From assembly GCA_964019335.1 (NCBI GenBank), contig OZ025691.1:310001-374000 (forward strand): a DNA stretch of 64,000 nucleotides. Reading direction: 5' to 3'. The DNA is from Diplonema japonicum. Taxonomy: Eukaryota; Euglenozoa; Diplonemea; Diplonemida; Diplonemidae. Position 1 is the stretch's first letter; each line of letters opens with the position of its first letter. Of this stretch, positions 22,194 to 31,563 are shown one piece after another. A program made the position numbers and the translations under genes. Below the pieces are notes generated by a model that did no database searches, was not told the DNA's origin, and saw nothing but the letters and a program-made list of their open reading frames with translations.

Positions 22194-22944
22194 GCAAACT
22201 GCACGGGCTCAGAATCCTGGTTACCAGGGGCGCCATGGCTGGGTTGAGGTGCACACGCAGAAGAAGCTACAGCTAGGCCGAGGCGCGCCGTAATCAAGTG
22301 GACGATGCTTGAGCAGGTGCAGGGTGCTGCAGGCACCCTTAAATAGTCTCTCTTTTTTTTTTTTTTATTTTTTTTTCTTCCAACAACGCAAAATCAAGTC
22401 ACAAGCGAAATGTAAGCCTACCGCACCTCTTTCACCTCCTTTTTTTTTTTATCTCTTATGTTTCACGTACTTTCTTTTTTTTTTTTTTTTTTTTTTTTTT
22501 TCTCCACCAGGTGAAAAATGCCCCCTTCTCGGGGTAGGGGCACTATGGGCGTAGCGTTGGCTATGGCAGTAGTCTCTTCAAGGAAGCGGTAACGATCTGA
22601 CTTCCCCCCCCCCTTTTTTTTCCCCCATACATTTGTTGCTGGTCTTCGTAAAAGCAGCCCCTTTACATTGTAATATCTTTTTGGTTAAAATGCCTGAATT
22701 CTTTTGTTATTTGTCACATATCACAGAGCTGGGGGGGGTGGGGTAGTCTAGCCTGTGAAGACTGTGTTCAGGCTGTGCATCGGTAAGGCTTTTGTCGTGG
22801 AGTGATTTCAGATATTTACAAACAGCCGAAGGATGACTTTTTTTTTTTTGTTTTTATATACCGCTCCGCGTTTTTCTTTTCTTTCGCCGCCGAGGGTGAA
22901 GTCATTACTTGTTGGCAGTTAATTAGCTATTATATTATTATTAC

Positions 22945-23005
<61 letters not shown>

Positions 23006-23273
23006 TTGTGCTTTATCCTCCTCAAAAGAAAAAGTCTGTAATATATCACTCAGTACACCCTCCCCCAAAAAAAAAGAAAATTGAGAAAAAAAGGGAACAC
23101 TCTTCTCTCACCGAGTAGTGCTAGGGTGCACCTAGTCCCTTCCCCTTTCTAGGGCCCTTGTCAGTGCCTACTACCCTGCTCTCAGCTTGCGTGGTATTAT
23201 GCCTGCTCTACTGCCTTATGGTCCCCTGTTTTAGGTACTTCGTGAATTTTCGCTTCCCCCCCCCCCTTTTTTT
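21531..23273. other. Intergenic with very long T tracts
   Basis: Gene-free stretch with T runs of about 50-57 nt (around 22135-22192 and 22948-23002) and a (TC)n tract near 21825-21842. Patches of complex sequence at 22193-22340, 22540-22600 and 23100-23230 are neither coding nor recognisable; the last is moderately self-complementary. No tRNA or snRNA consensus recognised. Confidence 0.55.
22135..22192. repeat. PolyT tract (about 57 nt)
   Basis: Uninterrupted T run, among the longest homopolymers in the window. Similar runs of 45-55 T occur at about 22948-23002, 39718-39763 and 44007-44054. Their exact length in the assembly is likely uncertain. Confidence 0.9.
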
Positions 23274-24698
23274 AATATGGGTCGATTTCAAACCCCCCCC
23301 CCAAAAATGAGGCCAATTGACACTTTCGTTGCATCTTTGGGCATGCCGCCCCCTTTAAAAAAAATTCTCCATATTTCCCGGCCCATATTAGGAAAGAACC
23401 CGGGTCAGAAATCGCTCAAGGGTGCTATTTTGACCTATGAAAAATTCAGTCTTAGGGTCAAAATCGGGTTTTAGTGGTTTTGGTAAAGTCAGAGAGTATG
23501 CTTTCAATAGCAAGAAATAGCGGAACTCACTGCTAGAAGGTGGCTGAAATGATGTTGAGTATTTTTGTAATTTGGTTACTATCCTTTCTCGTTTTTCAAG
23601 TCCGGGAAGGCTATCAGGAACGTCCTCATACTCATCACAAGATTCATAGACTGGGGGCCTTTTCTCTGCCCTGTCTGCATCGAGTTCTTTGATGATGTAC
23701 TTTAGTTCTTTCTAGCTCGTGGACGCGCACGTAGCAAATACACCCTCCGGTGTGCTCCTGAGCTCATATGCGCACCTGTAAAATCCGGAAACTCAAGAAT
23801 CTTCTTTTTGTACGGGCCAAAGACATCAGTAACTACATGCACGGCGCACCGTATCGTATTGGTGATGTTAGCTATTTGTTCCACAGTTTTAATTGTTGTG
23901 GAACGAGGCACCCAAAGCCAAACACGAGAGAGCACACCAAAGTGGCTGTCCCTGTTGTTTTTGCCGTGTTTCTCCCCCAGAAACCACAGGGAAAACGTCC
24001 GATCGGGATATACATAACGAAGACCAAAAAGAACAAAGTAGCAAAATTCCTTTGCACGAAAGTGACGCCCACCGTCAGTCCAGAGTATCCACTCCATTTT
24101 TTTCTTTATTTTTTTCTGTGCCCATGCTACTGTGGAACAAGACTTTTCCAACAGTAAGGCCAGCTGCCCTTATTTCATGTGTGATGTGGTCAAGCCTCAT
24201 GCCTCTGACCAATTGGCGCCGTGTGGTGTCTTGTTGGCTACTAAATCAACCAGAAAATGATAGCAGAAGTGCCGCTAGAAGTTCCCCTTTACACACTACT
24301 TCACAAACTAGTGCAGCACAGTCGTTGCCACTGAGCTTCTCAAAAGCCTCTGTGGCGAGTGTCCTGATCGCCGTGGTGTTCCCATTTACCCTTTCTCGGT
24401 CCGAATACCATTTTTTTTTACCCCTAGCTTCTCAACAGCAAGTTTAAAAGCATCCATTTTTGTCACCCCCTCTTTTACTGAATTTGTGCAAAGTGAAAAA
24501 ACCCATTTTTGCCCCTAGGACTGAATTTTCTGGGTACTAGTAACACTCACTTTCCCATTTTCTGGGGTGTTTTCTTTCCTAACCTGGGCCGGGAAAGTTG
24601 TAGAATTTTTTTTCTTTGGGAAAAAGTACTTAGAGAAATATTGAAAGTGTCAATTGGCCTCATTTTGGGGGGGGGGTTTTGAAACGATGCCATATATA
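23274..24698 (-). mobile_element. Decayed DNA transposon with ~210-bp inverted ends
   Basis: The left end (about 23274-23480) and the right end (about 24480-24698) are diverged inverted copies. Both carry TTTCAAA, a C/G run, the block ATGAGGCCAATTGACACTTT, a CCCGGCCCA(T/G) block and AAAATTCAGTC. Between them the reverse strand has broken frames, one resembling a DDE-type transposase core. The ends differ at many positions and frames are interrupted, so the copy is probably dead. Superfamily not determined. Confidence 0.6.
23702..24151 (-). pseudogene. Transposase-like fragment inside the inverted-repeat element
   Basis: A reverse-strand frame of about 149 codons with WTDGGRHFRAKEF followed about 35 residues later by EKHGKNNRDSHFG. 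This D...E/H arrangement resembles catalytic regions of DDE-type transposases found in protist and algal genomes. There is no good start codon. The upstream frames within the element are interrupted by stops and shifts, and the frame ends before a plausible C-terminus. It is a fragment of a formerly longer gene. Confidence 0.45.
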
Positions 24699-25418
24699 TG
24701 TTGTTGTGCACTAAGTGAATTGCTCCTTCATTTCTTTTTTTTTTTTCCAAGGCGTCCTACCACATACCGCAGGTATCCTTTTTAAATGTCTCTTTTTTTT
24801 CTTTTTTTTTTTTCTTCCTCCCATTGCCCACTTTGTTAAACGGTTCGGTAGGTTTAAGTTTTTTTTTTTTTTGTTTCTGTATTCTGTTTTCTGCGAAAAA
24901 AAAAGGGGAGGGGGGATAAGAAGTTATTTAAAAAAAAAAGAAAACTGGGTTTTTTTTTTCTTTTTCATTTTTTTATTTTGGCAAATCCTTGAGAACAGGG
25001 GAGGAGATGTGTTAGCATTGAACAAATAATAATTGCTCTCCCACGCAAAACTGATTGCTAGGATTAAAAAAAAAAAAAAAATAATAATAATAAAAGAAAG
25101 AAAATAATGGGAGCACCTTTTTCTTTTCAGCATTTTTTTTTTTTTTTTTTTTTTGCATGAACAAGAAAAAACAATATATTGACCATGAATTGTTAGTGCT
25201 AAAAAAAAAAGAGTAGTGGTAACATTGCTGGGCTTATCCTTCTACAAGTTACCCCCCCCCCCGGCTGTGTCTTTGGTGCACAAACAACAATCAACCGGAC
25301 TCTTTTAATATTGTCCTCCTCTTCTTATGCTCTCCCCTCCAATTTTTTGTTTTTGCCGATTCCGACACTTAAACAAACAAACAACAAAAAGGTTTATTTA
25401 TCTTTTTAAAAAAAAAAA
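24699..25418. other. Intergenic, homopolymer-rich
   Basis: T runs, A runs and a C run near 25251-25262 between the transposon and eL32. A short match to 22010-22035 (TTTTTAAATGTCTCTTTTTT) occurs at 24779. The A-rich end at 25409-25418 abuts the eL32 ATG. Confidence 0.6.
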
Positions 25419-25850
25419 ATGGTTCACATTGTTAAGAAGAAGGTTAACAAGTTCAAGAGGCACCACTCTGACAGGCACTGCAGGGTTGGTGAGTCATGGA
25501 GGAGGCCTAAGGGTATTGACTCCGTCGTCAGAAGGAAGTGGAGGGGTCAGATCAAGATGGCCAACATTGGTTACGGAAATGCCAAGTCCACACGTAACGT
25601 TCACCCTGACGGTCTCAAGCACTTCAACATCAACTGCGAGAAGGTATAAAATACAAAAAAAAAAAAAAAAATCATTACCATAAAACAGGACCTGGAGCTC
25701 CTCCTCATGCGCAACACCACCCACGCGGCTGTGATCGGCTCGGCCGTCGGCAAGAAGACCCGCGCTGCCATTGTGAACCGTGCGAGAGAGCTTGACATCA
25801 AAGTCGTGAACGGCGCTGCCAAGCTCCGCAAGGAGGAGGACTCCGAGTAA
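25419..25850 (+). CDS. RPL32: Large-subunit ribosomal protein eL32
   Basis: Component of the cytosolic 60S subunit. Two exons, 25419-25643 and 25689-25850, separated by a 45-nt intron (GTATAAA ... AAAACAG) give 128 residues, the normal size for eL32. Diagnostic stretches: [41 protein letters not shown], then LELLLMRNT and [18 protein letters not shown]. The ATG directly follows a run of about eleven A. The stop lies only about 100 bp upstream of the PUF start, a spacing that fits polycistronic transcription better than separate promoters. Confidence 0.95.
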
Positions 25851-25953
25851 AAGAATTTTCCATCATAAAAAGATTTTTTTTTGTTTTTTTTTTTCCTTTT
25901 TGTTGCTAGTTAATAACGACAATACCACCACAGGGGGGGGGGGGGGCGGCGGC
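25851..25953 (+). promoter_or_regulatory. Very short intergenic spacer with possible splice acceptor
   Basis: Between the eL32 stop and the PUF ATG is a T-rich tract ending in TTGTTGCTAG at about 25908, then C/A-rich sequence and a G run. In a trans-splicing organism this polypyrimidine-AG would be the obvious spliced-leader acceptor for the PUF messenger. It could equally be the 3' end of a cis-intron. Confidence 0.35.
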
Positions 25954-28290
25954 ATGGAAACAGGACGGAATAGCGTGGGCAGACACCCCAGCGTGGGGAG
26001 GGAAAAAGAACTCATTGGGAACCTCCTCCACGAGAGCCCCGCAGTAACCCCCATGATGGCGGACCAAGACCCGCAGTGCAGTATCATAGACCTCGACTCG
26101 GGGCTGGGAATGGACATACTGAGGCCGAAAACTGCACCGCCAGCTCCTTCTCCGATGGTGACGACGGATGCGGAGTGGTACCAGCAGGAGCCACAGCAGG
26201 TTATCCAGCAGCAGCAGTACCTTATTGAGCAGCAGAAGCAGTTGTTGCAGCGCCAGCAGATGGTTATCATGCAGCAGGGGAACAACGGTGTTCCACAGCA
26301 GGTGCCGCAGCAGGTGCCGCAGCAGCCACACCCTGATATGGTGAATCAGCATAACCAGCAGCAGCCTCTCCATCCTATGCAGCCGCAGCAACAGCAGCAG
26401 GTTCCGCTTCAGCAGCAGCACCAAGCGAAGCCTTCTCCCCAGCAGCCACCCCTACACCCGACTCAGCAGCCGACGGTGCCTGGTGTGGGGCCGTCACTCA
26501 TTACGAGCCCTCCGACGCATCACCATCATCTCCACCACCCTCCGCACCCGCATGCGCTGCAGCACCACCGACACCACCCACAGCACCCTCTATCCCAGCA
26601 GCAGCCGCCACAACAGCAGCAGCAACAACCACAGCAACAACAGCAACCACCGCAACAGCAACAACAACAAGCTCCACAGCAGCAACAGCAGCCATTGCCG
26701 CAGCAACAGCAGCAGCAGCAGCAGCATCACGATGCCTACGATATGGAACGGCGTCCGCACCACCCCCACCAACACCCCCACCAACACCAACAGCAACAGC
26801 ACCAATCCCAACACCACCATCACCATCACCACCACCACCATCACCATCACCAGCATCACCACCAGCATCACCACCATGATGATAGAGACGAAGAGCATGA
26901 GCACGGTCACCAGCGCCGGCGACGAGACCCCGCGCCACCGCAGTCGGCTCTTATGGAGGAGTTCAGGCTGCACAACAGGCAAAGCGGGCCCCGCAAATGG
27001 GACTGCCATAGCATAAGGGGGCATATTGTAGAGTTTGCGAAAGACCAGGACGGGTCAAGGATGATCCAGCGCAGGCTGGAGAGCCCTTCGCAGGGGGAGC
27101 TGACAGCGGTGTACTCAGAGCTGCGTCCGGAGGCTCTTCCGCTGATGACGGACGTGTTCGGGAACTACGTGATCCAAAAGATCCTTGAGCACGGCAACGA
27201 GGAGCACAAGCAGGGCCTTGTGCAGGAGATGAACGGCAGTGTCGTGAAGCTGACTCTGCAGGTATACCACCCTCTTACCAACGCAACAATACTTTCAGAC
27301 ATATGGGTGCCGGGTGATCCAGAAATCACTCGAGACTTGCCCCTTGCAGCTGCAGCTCGTGGTGGTGCAGGAGCTGGACGGCCATGTCCCACAGTGCGTG
27401 CGGGATCAGAACGGTACGCCCCCACAACTTTCTTTTATATCTTTTTTTTTTTTTTTTTTTTTTTTTGCCAGGCAACCACGTAATCCAAAAGTGCATCGAG
27501 TGCATGCCCAACAACGTAGAGTTCATTTTGAGGGCTTTCTTGGGACAGGTATTTTTTTTTCTTTTTTTTTCAAACAGTGAGCACCCCCATGCACACTGAA
27601 ATTTTATCGAGTTTTTTTTTTTTCCCCGAGGAGGAAGAAAAAAAAAATAATAATAAAGGTAAAACAACTCGCCACCCACGCCTATGGGTGCAGGGTCATG
27701 CAAAGGATCCTGGAGTACTGCAGGGCGAACCCTCACAGCGTGCTGGCAACGCAGTGCAAGCCTGTGATGAATGAGGTAGAGAAAGAAAAAAAAAAAAGAA
27801 AAAAAAATCGAAGATTGTGAATTTGATCAATGTGTTGATTGACGACCAGTATGGGAACTATGTCCTGCAGCATGTGATGCTTACGGGTGACCAGGAGTTT
27901 GCGCTCAGGATCGTGTCTAAGGTGAGGAACCAGTTTTATTTTTTGAGCACAAAGAAGTTCGCTTCCAACGTGGTCGAAAAGATGTTTGAAATAGCCGCGC
28001 CTCACGACCGCACCCTTGTGGTGAAGGAATTGTTGGAGAGAAAGGCAAACGATGGGCATAGTGAGCTTTTTAGTTTGATGAAAGACCAATACGCGAATTA
28101 TGTTGCACAAAAGGTGTGAGGGGAAAGAAAAAAAAAAAAAATGCAGATAATTGACCTCTCTGATGAGACAACCCAGCGTACCATCGTTGAACACATTAAG
28201 CCCCACCTTCACCTTCTTCGCCGGTACACTTATGGAAAACACATTATTTCACGTGTAGAGAAATTGTCCAACCACAGAAACAGAAGATGA
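25954..28290 (+). CDS. Pumilio/PUF RNA-binding protein
   Basis: Sequence-specific binder of mRNA 3' untranslated regions, normally a repressor or localiser. Six exons: 25954-27261, 27299-27413, 27472-27548, 27659-27775, 27814-28113, 28147-28290 (686 residues); introns 37, 58, 110, 38 and 33 nt. The first 330 residues are disordered and rich in Gln, His and Pro. The PUM domain has eight repeats with base-contact triplets SR-Q, NY-Q, CR-Q, NH-Q, CR-Q, NY-Q, SN-E, NY-Q, the same order as classical Pumilio, so binding to UGUANAUA-type sites is predicted. The frame extends upstream of 25954 only through non-ATG codons. The third intron holds a dispersed element. Confidence 0.92.
27575..27611 (+). 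repeat. Short dispersed element, copy 2 (CAGTGAGCACC family), inside a PUF intron
   Basis: Nearly identical to the unit at 6686 (one C/T change seen over about 37 nt) and likewise set between T runs. It makes this intron (27549-27658, 110 nt) roughly twice the usual length, as expected if the element was inserted into a pre-existing short intron. Confidence 0.8.
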
Positions 28291-29178
28291 GAAAAAAAAA
28301 AAGAAAAAAAAATGGAAAAAAGAAATCCCTGTCCCCTCCCACCCCTTTGTGATATAAAATGAAATTTCCTCCCCCCCCCTTCCTTACCCTCGTTCAAAAA
28401 AAGAAGAAGAATAAAAAAAGAAAGTGTACCTTTTTTTTTTACCATGCGACAAGGAGGGGGTGGGAAAGAAGAATAAAAAGAAAGGAGGGTTATAAAAAAA
28501 AAGAAAGAAAGGGAGGGGAAAGGAAAATTATGGGGTTTTTTTTTTTGGGTTGGTCTTTTTTTTTTTTTTTTGAAAGGGGGAAAGAATTTTTAGCGATTCT
28601 ATTTTCTGCAAAGGAAAAAAAAAAAAAAAAAGGGAAAGGAAAATAGAACTAGTGGGACCCATTGATCTCAGGGGAATATGATAAAGAAGAAGGGAGGGAA
28701 ATTAAAAAAAGAAAATAAAAAATTCTTCTTTTTTTTTTTGACAGTGAGGGGCGACAGTGCACAGAGGAAAGGCAAGGGGTAGACCAGGTGACTGGATGGG
28801 TCTAGTTATGTATGGGAGAGCGCCTAACTTCACAGTTTTAACCTATTGAGTCTTCTGAGGTGGGACACCTTACTTCTCCTAAGTTGGTTAGTTCGATTTT
28901 TTTTTTTTTGGAAGGTTCTTTTTTTAGTTCTTTTCTCCACACATCCTTTCAGAATTGTTAAGTGTCGAGGGGGGGAGAGAAAAAAAAGAAAAAGCCCTTG
29001 AAAGTGTTTCTTTTTATAAACAGTGAGCCGACCCACCTCCCCCTCTTGCTCATCTGTTATCGAAAAAAAAAAAAAAAAAGAATATTTTTTGTTACATAGG
29101 TTTTAAAAAAGAAAAGAAACGGGAGAAAGAAAACCATTGCTGGAAGAAAAAGAAAAAGAAATTTACACCAGGGGAAGC

Positions 29179-29213
<35 letters not shown>

Positions 29214-29733
29214 AAAAAGAAAAAAGAAATAAAGAGTGGGCGCAAAGTTATATAGCTGGTGATAAGAAATTACTTTCGGATACAACAAAGGAGTACACAC
29301 CAGGTATGGAGTGTTTTGATTCTACTTTTCTTTTCTTTTTTTTTTTTTTTTTTTTTTTTGGCTATTGTCATATAGAAATGCTTCCCCCCTCCCCCACCCC
29401 TTCGAAGAAACGCGGTCAAGGTCCAAAGAAATAAGGATCTTCTAGTCTTTTCTTTTCCGTCCCCCTCTCCCCCTTTCCTTTTTTTTTTTTTTTTTTGCAC
29501 AAACACACGATTTCTCTTTCTGCACACCCCCCCCATTTTTGTTCCATTGTCCCCATTATCCCGTCCTATGTTGTTCTCCCCTCCCCCTCCTCAAAAAAAA
29601 GAAATTAGGATGTTTTTTTTTTTTACTTTCTTTCCCCCCCCCTCTTTTTTCTTGTATCTCGCTTCATATCTTTTTCTTTTTTTTTTTAAATACTGTTAAA
29701 ATCACAATTGACTTTTAAAAAAAAGAAAAGAAA
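28291..29733. other. Intergenic, homopolymer-rich
   Basis: A/G-rich runs, T runs and C runs. A complex patch at about 28740-28900 has no coding frame and no recognised RNA family. The stretch ends in an A-rich leader before the PARG-like ATG. Confidence 0.6.
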
Positions 29734-31431
29734 ATGCTAGCCCCAAAATGGCAAGGAAATTGGGTCAGCCACTCAGAGTTCACCACAAATGAAGAAATTC
29801 TTGGTACCTTGAAAAGGGACATAATTAGAGACAGCAGAGAACGTATCTCTCGTTGGGTGGTGAAGGAGAAAGAAGCACTGAACGTCTTTGAAATCCAGCT
29901 CGAAAAGGGGAAAAACACCGTGCGGATGAGGTTCTTCCTGGACAATACCGAAAAACACGCAATAGCACACGATGCCTCAGATGAATGGGAATGGAGGGAG
30001 GTGCTTCCTTTCATAGGCGACAACGTGTACCTTTTATGCAAAAAAACCCACTGCACAAACCCTGATAGCTTCCCTCACATCCATCGAAACCAAACGTCGC
30101 CCGACAACAGCTTATTCTGGAACGCTTCAGAATTCACCGCCCTATCACTTTCAAAACAATTCACAGATGTAAATTGCGTAACAGAAGCCATCAAGAACAG
30201 AGTGTACTGGAGCTCAATGGGATGGGCGTTATCTTACTCCTCGTTGGTTCAGAAGCAGAGGCCTTGCCTGAAAGGTGGTGTTTGCACCATGACACATTTA
30301 TTTTCCCATCGAAGAATTTTCACGCATCCCGAGCACCGTGACGATCCCCGGTTGTGTAGGTTTGGGATGAGGTGTACTAATCTTGACTCACCCGCTCACC
30401 TTAGAGATTACTGCCACTCCGGAAAAAAATCAGACCAACGACCACAGGACATTAGGGACAGGCTGAACGTCATGGTGGCCATCCACTCGATGTCCGCAGC
30501 AAGGCAGAAACGATATTACACAGAATACGGTGAAGAAGTTTCAATCAGAGACGGTGTTACAAAGGTGCACAACGTGTCGGGGTACATGTTGCATGGCTCG
30601 CAGGAGGCAGCCAATAACGACGCGCCTCCTACTGTTATATCACTAACCCCCTGTGATACTGTAACCACCGCCGTTCGTCTTAAGGAAAACCACCCCTCCG
30701 AAAAGATCTTGGTTTTGAACTTTGCTAACGCGGTGAACCCTGGGGGAGGGTACCGAAGGGGGCGTGTCGCGCAGGAGGAGGAGATCTTTCGGCGAACGAA
30801 TGCATCTATGCTTCTCGACCCGGAGGCGAACCCAGACCTTGAGGACCACTATCCTCTTGAAGACGATCACATCCCTGTCACCGAGAACCTGTCTGTTCTA
30901 CGCGAAGGCAGCGAGAATGGGTACAAAATGCTCCCTCAACCTGTGGAGATAGATCTGATCTCCGTAGCGGCTTACAATGCTAGAGACGAATCCCGTTTCA
31001 GGGTTTTGAATTCTGATGGGTCGTTTACTCACAAAGCTCGTTGTAAGACTTCTGCAAAGATTTGCAGCTTACTGTGTTTGTCAAGGGATCTTGGGTATAA
31101 AAGGCTGGTTCTTGGTGCGTTTGGCTGCGGGGCGTTCGGGAACCCTGCAGGGGAGGTCGCCGAGATCTTCCGGGAGCTCTTGCTTGGCCCGCTCGTCAAC
31201 GTCTTCTCTTCGGTGGTATTCGCCATCCTCGACTCCACCTCCACCTCTAACTTGAAGATTTTTTCCGAAGCATTTGGGGTTACCCCGACAACCCCGCCAA
31301 CCGAGCACAGCTTCATCCCTGTTCAACCATGCTTCAGAGGCGGCCCGGGTTCCTTTCCTACCCACGTCTCGCCTTCCGAGCTTCAGAAAATCCCGCACCT
31401 CGACAACGTAGCCGTTAGGTGTTACAAATAA
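29734..31431 (+). CDS. PARG-type macrodomain protein with two PBZ-like zinc fingers
   Basis: Predicted poly(ADP-ribose) glycohydrolase. 565 residues, single exon. The C-terminal macrodomain (about 290-525) has the PARG signature: LNFANAVNPGGGY (GGG at about 336-338) followed by QEEE (345-348), and GAFGCGAFGNP further on. Upstream are two tandem motifs with spacing C-x5-C-x7-H-x5-H: C177-LKGGV-C ... H-RRIFT-HP, and C208-RFGMR-C ... H-LRDYC-H. This spacing is close to the poly(ADP-ribose)-binding PBZ finger (C-x5-C-x6-H-x5-H). Residues 1-150 form an unassigned domain. The combination suggests binding of polymer by the fingers and cleavage by the macrodomain, probably in the nucleus. Catalytic Glu is present. 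An alternative for the fingers is a CCCH-type site. Confidence 0.85.
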   Translation: MLAPKWQGNWVSHSEFTTNEEILGTLKRDIIRDSRERISRWVVKEKEALNVFEIQLEKGKNTVRMRFFLDNTEKHAIAHDASDEWEWREVLPFIGDNVYLLCKKTHCTNPDSFPHIHRNQTSPDNSLFWNASEFTALSLSKQFTDVNCVTEAIKNRVYWSSMGWALSYSSLVQKQRPCLKGGVCTMTHLFSHRRIFTHPEHRDDPRLCRFGMRCTNLDSPAHLRDYCHSGKKSDQRPQDIRDRLNVMVAIHSMSAARQKRYYTEYGEEVSIRDGVTKVHNVSGYMLHGSQEAANNDAPPTVISLTPCDTVTTAVRLKENHPSEKILVLNFANAVNPGGGYRRGRVAQEEEIFRRTNASMLLDPEANPDLEDHYPLEDDHIPVTENLSVLREGSENGYKMLPQPVEIDLISVAAYNARDESRFRVLNSDGSFTHKARCKTSAKICSLLCLSRDLGYKRLVLGAFGCGAFGNPAGEVAEIFRELLLGPLVNVFSSVVFAILDSTSTSNLKIFSEAFGVTPTTPPTEHSFIPVQPCFRGGPGSFPTHVSPSELQKIPHLDNVAVRCYK

Positions 31432-31563
31432 ACACGTTTTTTTTTTTTTTTTTTTTTTTTTAAATTCTCAGTCTTATGTTTTATCAAAGGAGGGGGGGGG
31501 GGGGGGGAGGGCGCGGAGGAGGGGGAGGAATAAAAAATTTAAAAAAGAGGGGGGGGGGGAAAA

